Part shown: positions 29,897-34,338 of the stretch, piece after piece | Layout: each line of letters opens with the position of its first letter | How positions within the stretch are numbered: the first letter of the stretch is position 1 | Source of the DNA: Desulfobacteraceae bacterium | Lineage (GTDB): Bacteria > Desulfobacterota > Desulfobacteria > Desulfobacterales > Desulfobacteraceae | Assembly: GCA_015493575.1 (NCBI GenBank) | Contig: WGCX01000273.1 | Location: forward strand, 1-34,338 | Direction: 5' to 3' | DNA: 34,338 nt | Program-made: the position numbers and the translations under genes | Notes under the pieces: generated by a model | The model's input: only the letters and a program-made list of their open reading frames with translations | Told to the model about the DNA's origin: nothing | Database searches by the model: none

Positions 29897-29908
29897 GAAC
29901 GTTCGTTC
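29897..29908. promoter_or_regulatory. Candidate TetR-family operator upstream of etfB
   Basis: GAACG-tt-CGTTC perfect inverted repeat, 11 bp upstream of a -35-like TTGACA (29919-29924). Confidence 0.5.
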
Positions 29909-29953
29909 TTATTTTGCTTGACACGCTGTTTTTTTCAGTTTAAATTTCATTCC

Positions 29954-30712
29954 ATGAGAATTTTAGTGTGCATAAAACAGATAAATGATAACGGGGATAT
30001 GAACAGGTTTGATGAATTCGCACTGGAAGAAGCTCTTAAAATAAAGGAAAAAGCTGAAAAACAACAGCAAACTCCGGGAAATTCTGTGTCTGTGGATGTG
30101 ATCACTGCCGGAAAATCAAATTCTTTTAAAATTATCAGGCGAGCCTTTGGTATGGGCGCGGATAGCGGGTTCCTGATTGTTCTTAAAACTAAAGAAAAAG
30201 CAACAGAATATATACCTCCCTTTACCATTGCTTCTCTTTTGTCTGCTGTTGCAGATAAGATGCATTATGATCTGATCTTAACGGGAATTATGTCCCAGGA
30301 TATGATGCATGGCCAGACCGGTCCCATGCTTGCTGAGTTATTGAATTTTCCATGTGCAACCGGAGTGACAAAAATCAGGTTTCCCGTTAAAAATAATTTT
30401 ATTCAGGTTGAGCGGGAACTTGAAAATGGATTTATAGAATGCCTTGAAATTAAACTGCCAGCTCTTTTGACCATCCAGGCGGGTATTAATATCCCGAGAT
30501 ATCCCAGCCTTTCCAATTTGCTTGCTGCAGAGCAGAAAACCATCATGACCCGGAAAGAGACAGATATTTTCCCCCACCGGGGCGGGGTAAAAGAATTTTA
30601 CGTTTCAATTGAAACGCCGGAAAAAACGAGGGATGGTCTTGTATTAGAGGGAGATCTGGCAGGCAGAGTCAATCAGTTGCTTAATTTTTTTAAAAAACAT
30701 GATCTTAATTAA
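29954..30712 (+). CDS. etfB: Electron transfer flavoprotein beta subunit
   Basis: MRILVCIKQINDNGDMNRFDEFALEEALKIKE, LILTGIMSQDMMHGQTGPMLAELLNFPCATGVTKI; start moved to ATG 29954. Confidence 0.92.
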   Translation: MRILVCIKQINDNGDMNRFDEFALEEALKIKEKAEKQQQTPGNSVSVDVITAGKSNSFKIIRRAFGMGADSGFLIVLKTKEKATEYIPPFTIASLLSAVADKMHYDLILTGIMSQDMMHGQTGPMLAELLNFPCATGVTKIRFPVKNNFIQVERELENGFIECLEIKLPALLTIQAGINIPRYPSLSNLLAAEQKTIMTRKETDIFPHRGGVKEFYVSIETPEKTRDGLVLEGDLAGRVNQLLNFFKKHDLN

Positions 30713-30716
30713 ATTA

Positions 30717-30847
30717 TGGCCTCATTGCGGTTTATGAGAAAGAGCTCTATTTTGACAAAATAACAAGTACTCTTTCTATGTTTGTCAAAATCTCTGATTT
30801 TTTGAGGTATAGTAACACAGTTCAGATCTGCCTCATGGCAGTTATAA
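30717..30847 (-). repeat. Repeat family A copy A6, between etfB and etfA
   Basis: ggcctcattgcggtttatgagaaagagctctattttgacaaaat...tttttgaggta...acacagttcagatctgcctcatggcagttataa; shares agaaagagctc..attttgaca with A3. Confidence 0.8.
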
Positions 30848-30871
30848 AAAAATGGATAAAGGTTTTATTAT

Positions 30872-32092
30872 ATGAAACAAATAATTGTCATTGCTGAAAT
30901 TTTTCAAGGCCTGATCCGGCCTGTAACCTGGGAACTTGCCGGAACTGCCCTGAGGATTGCAGAACTTGAAGCAGACAGTAAATATTTAGTCAATGATCGT
31001 GGAAAAGGGCAGAATGATAAAAAGAAAAATATAAGAAGACAAAAAAAATCAGGGAATATACAGTTACAAAAGGAGCTGAAAAGCCGGATCAGGATTATTG
31101 TTCCAGGAGAAGATCCTTTGCCCGTTGCGGAAAAGATTGCGGAACATACTTCAATGGATGTGATCTGCCTTAAAATTAAAGGACTTGAAACCTATGACTG
31201 TGATGCGTATAAAACCTGTCTTTTCCGTGTGATCAGTGAAATGGATGTTGTTTCCCATGTATTAATTGCCCACACATCACAGGGCAGGGATTTTGGTTTT
31301 GGTCTTGGTGTTAAATTGAATGCAGCATCAATATCAGGGGTGAACTCAATTTTTTCAGATGATGACGGCCTTGTTTATTCCCGTGCTGTTTATGGCAATG
31401 AAAAAAACATGATGATACGTCCTGCACCTGATATCCCTGTTGTTCTTACCATAATGCCCGGTATGTTCAGGGATAATATTATGAATAATTTGAATAACCG
31501 TACAATGGAAAAGGGAAAAATCACTGTGTGCGAAATCCCTTTTAACGGATCTTACCCCCTTAAGAAAACAAAACCGGTTTCAGATACTGGAGTGGATACT
31601 GATTCTGCAGAGGTTGAAAATATTCATGTAAAAGGAAAATTATGCCAGAAAAGCACAGCTTATCCATGTCAATTTGCCAGTCGGATCATCCACGGGCAGA
31701 TTTTGAGGAAAGCGTGTGGAAACAAGGCGTTAAAAGGTGCGAAAATTATTGTGTCGGCAGGCCGGGGAATAGGAGAAAAAGACGGGCTTAAGGAGATTTT
31801 TGAGTTTGCAGAATGTTTTTCGTCTTCAGCTGTTGGTGCATCAAGACCACTTGTTGACATGGGGTGGATTGGATATGATCATCAGGTTGGCATTACAGGT
31901 GCTGAGGTTTCTCCGAGGCTTTATATCGCCTGCGGTATTTCAGGGTCCTCCCAGCACATTGCCGGCATGAAAGGAAGTGAAATTGTTGTAAGCATAAATA
32001 AAAATCCGGATGCACCGATATTCCGTCATTCAGATATCTGCATCATAGCGGATGTGCATGAGTTTATAAAAGAATTTTTAAAGCAAAGATAA
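30872..32092 (+). CDS. etfA: Electron transfer flavoprotein alpha subunit
   Basis: KQIIVIAEIFQGLIRPVTWELAGTALRIAEL, IIVSAGRGIGEKDGLKEIFEFAECFSSSAVGASRPLVDMGWIGYDHQVGITGAEVSPRLYIACGISGSSQHIAGMKGSEIVVSINKNPDAPIFRHSD. Confidence 0.95.
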   Translation: MKQIIVIAEIFQGLIRPVTWELAGTALRIAELEADSKYLVNDRGKGQNDKKKNIRRQKKSGNIQLQKELKSRIRIIVPGEDPLPVAEKIAEHTSMDVICLKIKGLETYDCDAYKTCLFRVISEMDVVSHVLIAHTSQGRDFGFGLGVKLNAASISGVNSIFSDDDGLVYSRAVYGNEKNMMIRPAPDIPVVLTIMPGMFRDNIMNNLNNRTMEKGKITVCEIPFNGSYPLKKTKPVSDTGVDTDSAEVENIHVKGKLCQKSTAYPCQFASRIIHGQILRKACGNKALKGAKIIVSAGRGIGEKDGLKEIFEFAECFSSSAVGASRPLVDMGWIGYDHQVGITGAEVSPRLYIACGISGSSQHIAGMKGSEIVVSINKNPDAPIFRHSDICIIADVHEFIKEFLKQR

Positions 32093-32110
32093 ATTAAAGC
32101 AAAGATAAAT
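32079..32110 (+). repeat. 16-bp perfect tandem duplication
   Basis: taaagcaaagataaat x2 (32079-32094, 32095-32110), covering the etfA stop codon and abutting repeat B3. Confidence 0.9.
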
Positions 32111-32122
32111 ATTCGGCCAGCA
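32106..32122 (+). repeat. Repeat family B core, copy B3
   Basis: TAAATATTCGGCCAGCA, exact 17-mer match to 2534-2550. Confidence 0.7.
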
Positions 32123-32167
32123 TTTTTGATTTTTTACGAGACCATCAACATTAAAGAGGAAATAACA

Positions 32168-33367
32168 GTGGATTTTAAAATTTCAGGCAGGATAGAGACT
32201 ATTGTCGGCATGATAAATGAGTTTGTTGATAAAGAACTCATTCCCCTTGAAGCACAATTTCTTACAAAAGATTTCAGGGAACTGCTGCCAATACTTAAGG
32301 AAAAACAGAAAATTGTAAAAAAAATGGAACTTTGGGCACCCAATTTTCCAGTTGAATGCGGCGGGATGGGGCTTTCTCTTCTTGAACACGGCCTGGTATC
32401 CGAAGCGCTTGGAAGATCTCCCCTGGGGCATTATGTGTTCTGGTGTCAGGCACCGGATGCAGGTAATGTTGAAATTCTCCATGAACACGGCACAAAAGAG
32501 CAGAAAGAAATGTATTTAAATCCCTTAGTTAAGGGAGATATCAGATCGTGTTTTGCCATGACAGAGGTTGATATGCCGGGTTCCAATCCTGTGATGCTTG
32601 AAACAACTGCTGTAAAGGATGGCGATGATTATGTGATCAACGGGCATAAATGGTATACAACCGCTGCTGACGGGGCAGATTTTGCCATCACCATGGCAGT
32701 TACAGATCCTGATGGGCCCACCTATGGCAAGGCAAGCATGATCATTGTCCCTGCAGACACAAAGGGGTTTAACCTTGTGAGAAATATTCCGGTTATGGGG
32801 CATGAAGGAAGTGATTATTTCAGCCATGGGGAGATTATTTTTGAATCATGCAGGGTCCCTCAAAAAAATCTCCTTGGAAAAGAGGGCAAAGGGTTTGTTA
32901 TTGCACAGGACAGGCTCGGACCGGGCAGAATTCACCACTGCATGCGCTGGCTTGGCATATGCAGGCGCGCCTTTGAGTTGATGTGCAGGCGGGCAAGTGA
33001 GCGGGTGATTTCTCCTTCGGGACAAACCCTTGGCACAAGGCAGACCATACAGAACTGGATTGCCGAGTCAGCGGCAGAACTTAAGGCTGCAAGGCTTCTC
33101 ACTCTAAATTCTGCCTGGCAGATCGATAATAATGGAGCCTCAAAGGCAAGGGATTCCATTTCAATGATAAAATTTGTTGTGGCCAATACCATGCAGAAAA
33201 TTGTGGACAGGGCCCTGCAGGTTCACGGTGGACTTGGAATGACCGATGATACAATTCTGGCATATTTTTTTCGCCATGAAAGAGCTGCAAGGATTTATGA
33301 TGGCGCCGACGAGGTTCACAAAACCTCACTGGCAAAGCGTATATTAAAAACATATAAAGAACTTTAA
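32168..33367 (+). CDS. Acyl-CoA dehydrogenase family protein
   Basis: GGMGLSLLEHGLVSEALG, FAMTEVDMPGSNPVMLETTAVKDGDDYVINGHKWYTTAAD, QVHGGLGMTDDTILAYFFRHERAARIYDGADEVHKTSLAKRIL. Start GTG 32168 after aaagaggaaataaca preferred over TTG 32126. Confidence 0.94.
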   Translation: MDFKISGRIETIVGMINEFVDKELIPLEAQFLTKDFRELLPILKEKQKIVKKMELWAPNFPVECGGMGLSLLEHGLVSEALGRSPLGHYVFWCQAPDAGNVEILHEHGTKEQKEMYLNPLVKGDIRSCFAMTEVDMPGSNPVMLETTAVKDGDDYVINGHKWYTTAADGADFAITMAVTDPDGPTYGKASMIIVPADTKGFNLVRNIPVMGHEGSDYFSHGEIIFESCRVPQKNLLGKEGKGFVIAQDRLGPGRIHHCMRWLGICRRAFELMCRRASERVISPSGQTLGTRQTIQNWIAESAAELKAARLLTLNSAWQIDNNGASKARDSISMIKFVVANTMQKIVDRALQVHGGLGMTDDTILAYFFRHERAARIYDGADEVHKTSLAKRILKTYKEL

Positions 33368-33377
33368 TTTGTTTTTT

Positions 33378-33460
33378 TAACTGCCATAAGGCAAATCTGG
33401 ATTCAGGCTCTTGTTCTGCTCAAGGAATCAAAGATTCCGGCAAACTATGAAAACCGTGGT
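33378..33460 (+). repeat. Repeat family A copy A7
   Basis: ttaactgccataaggcaaatctggatt...ctcaaggaatcaaagattccggcaaac matches A1 and the A2 reverse complement. Confidence 0.75.
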
Positions 33461-33500
33461 CTACTTAAAACTATTAAGGTGAAAAAAGAAAGTATTCAGT

Positions 33501-34184
33501 ATGGATTATACGGAATTTAAAAAAATATATGGTATTTCAAACCAGAATCTTTCAAGGGAAGTGTTTCGCAATAATAAGAATCTGATGCGGATTAAAAAGG
33601 AAAAAACAGCTGTAAATAACCTGGAGAAAATTTTTAAGGCAGTGTTTAGAATTGCTTATAAAAAGGGTTTCCAGGCGATGACCATGCGGGATCTCAGTAA
33701 AAAAACCGGTATCAGCCTTGGTGCATTGTACGCATATTTTCCAGGTAAGGAAAAGCTGCTTGGTATTATCCACACCCAGGGGTGGATAATTATCAGGAAG
33801 GATCTTGAACAGATTTCCGGTCTTCATGAAGATCCACGGGAGAAATTAAGGGCAGTGATCAAAGCCCACATTTTTCTGTCCGAATTGTTTCGGCCCTGGT
33901 TCTATTTTACATTCATGGAGGCGAGAAATATAAAACCCCTTGAGTTTGAAGAGGTTAAATCCATGGAGGAGTATACACAGAAAATTCTTGCTGATATACT
34001 TACAAAAGGAGAAAAACAGGGAGCCTTTAAGCCAGGGGATCATGAATTAACTGCCAGCATGATCAAGGCCATGCAGCAGGAATGGTACCTTAAACGGTGG
34101 AAATACAGGAAACTCAAGGTCTCAGTGGATGAATTTGCCGATCATCTGATTGGTATTGTTGAGGCCTTCTGTCTTTTTGAATGA
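33501..34184 (+). CDS. TetR/AcrR-family transcriptional regulator
   Basis: IFKAVFRIAYKKGFQAMTMRDLSKKTGISLGALYAYFPGKEKLLGII TetR HTH. Confidence 0.92.
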   Translation: MDYTEFKKIYGISNQNLSREVFRNNKNLMRIKKEKTAVNNLEKIFKAVFRIAYKKGFQAMTMRDLSKKTGISLGALYAYFPGKEKLLGIIHTQGWIIIRKDLEQISGLHEDPREKLRAVIKAHIFLSELFRPWFYFTFMEARNIKPLEFEEVKSMEEYTQKILADILTKGEKQGAFKPGDHELTASMIKAMQQEWYLKRWKYRKLKVSVDEFADHLIGIVEAFCLFE

Positions 34185-34232
34185 TTTTCATGAAGTAAAA
34201 TTTTTTAAGAGATAAAAACGGAGAACATATTT

Positions 34233-34338
34233 ATGCAGACAATCGACAGTGCAGTAAGTGTGAGGCCCGGAGAGGAAATTGATCCTGCAGCTGTAAAAGC
34301 TTTTTTACAGGAACATCTAAATGACATTACAGGGGATA
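34233..34338 (+). CDS. Start of a gene, likely phosphotransferase (APH-like) family; truncated by window end
   Basis: MQTIDSAVSVRPGEEIDPAAVKAFLQEHLNDITGD...; RBS-like cggagaac; resembles N-termini of APH-like proteins encoded near acyl-CoA dehydrogenases. Confidence 0.5.
   Translation, partial: MQTIDSAVSVRPGEEIDPAAVKAFLQEHLNDITGD

Noticed and set aside
10164-33460. CRISPR array interpretation of the dispersed repeats
   Set aside because: Copies are kilobases apart, in both orientations, of variable length, with no regular spacers and no cas genes.

Overview
The window looks like a chromosomal segment of a Desulfobacterota (Desulfobacteraceae-like) anaerobe; this taxon call is inferred from gene content and style. 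Most of it is housekeeping or metabolic: DUF2065-queA-tgt; an aminotransferase and hypA; a four-subunit 2-oxoacid:ferredoxin oxidoreductase on the minus strand; rsmG; an EF-G of the mitochondrial/spd EFG1 type; an uncharacterised RecA/KaiC-like P-loop ATPase; a ParM-like actin ATPase; larB; an orphan legB-like dehydratase; two tRNA-Ser genes; a TrpR/YerC-like regulator; a phenylacetate-CoA-ligase-like enzyme with a TRAP transporter; a NUDIX-like protein; an acidic hypothetical protein; argS, a SPOR-domain protein, gatCA; an unlisted 58-aa ORF; mutL; and a fadL | etfB-etfA-acyl-CoA dehydrogenase-tetR-(phosphotransferase) cluster. The least explained signal is intergenic. Several dispersed, structured repeat families are present. 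Family A has seven copies in both orientations and ends in a conserved GGCC-ATGA-GGCC hairpin with a compensatory GC-to-TA change. Family B has three copies, and one of them supplies the C-terminus and stop codon of Tgt. Family C has two copies in opposite orientation. A 133-bp element has three nested perfect inverted repeats. A 20-bp border motif, TTTAAAATTTTCGATCCTWA, sits beside members of different families. No CRISPR array, transposase, prophage or rRNA was seen.
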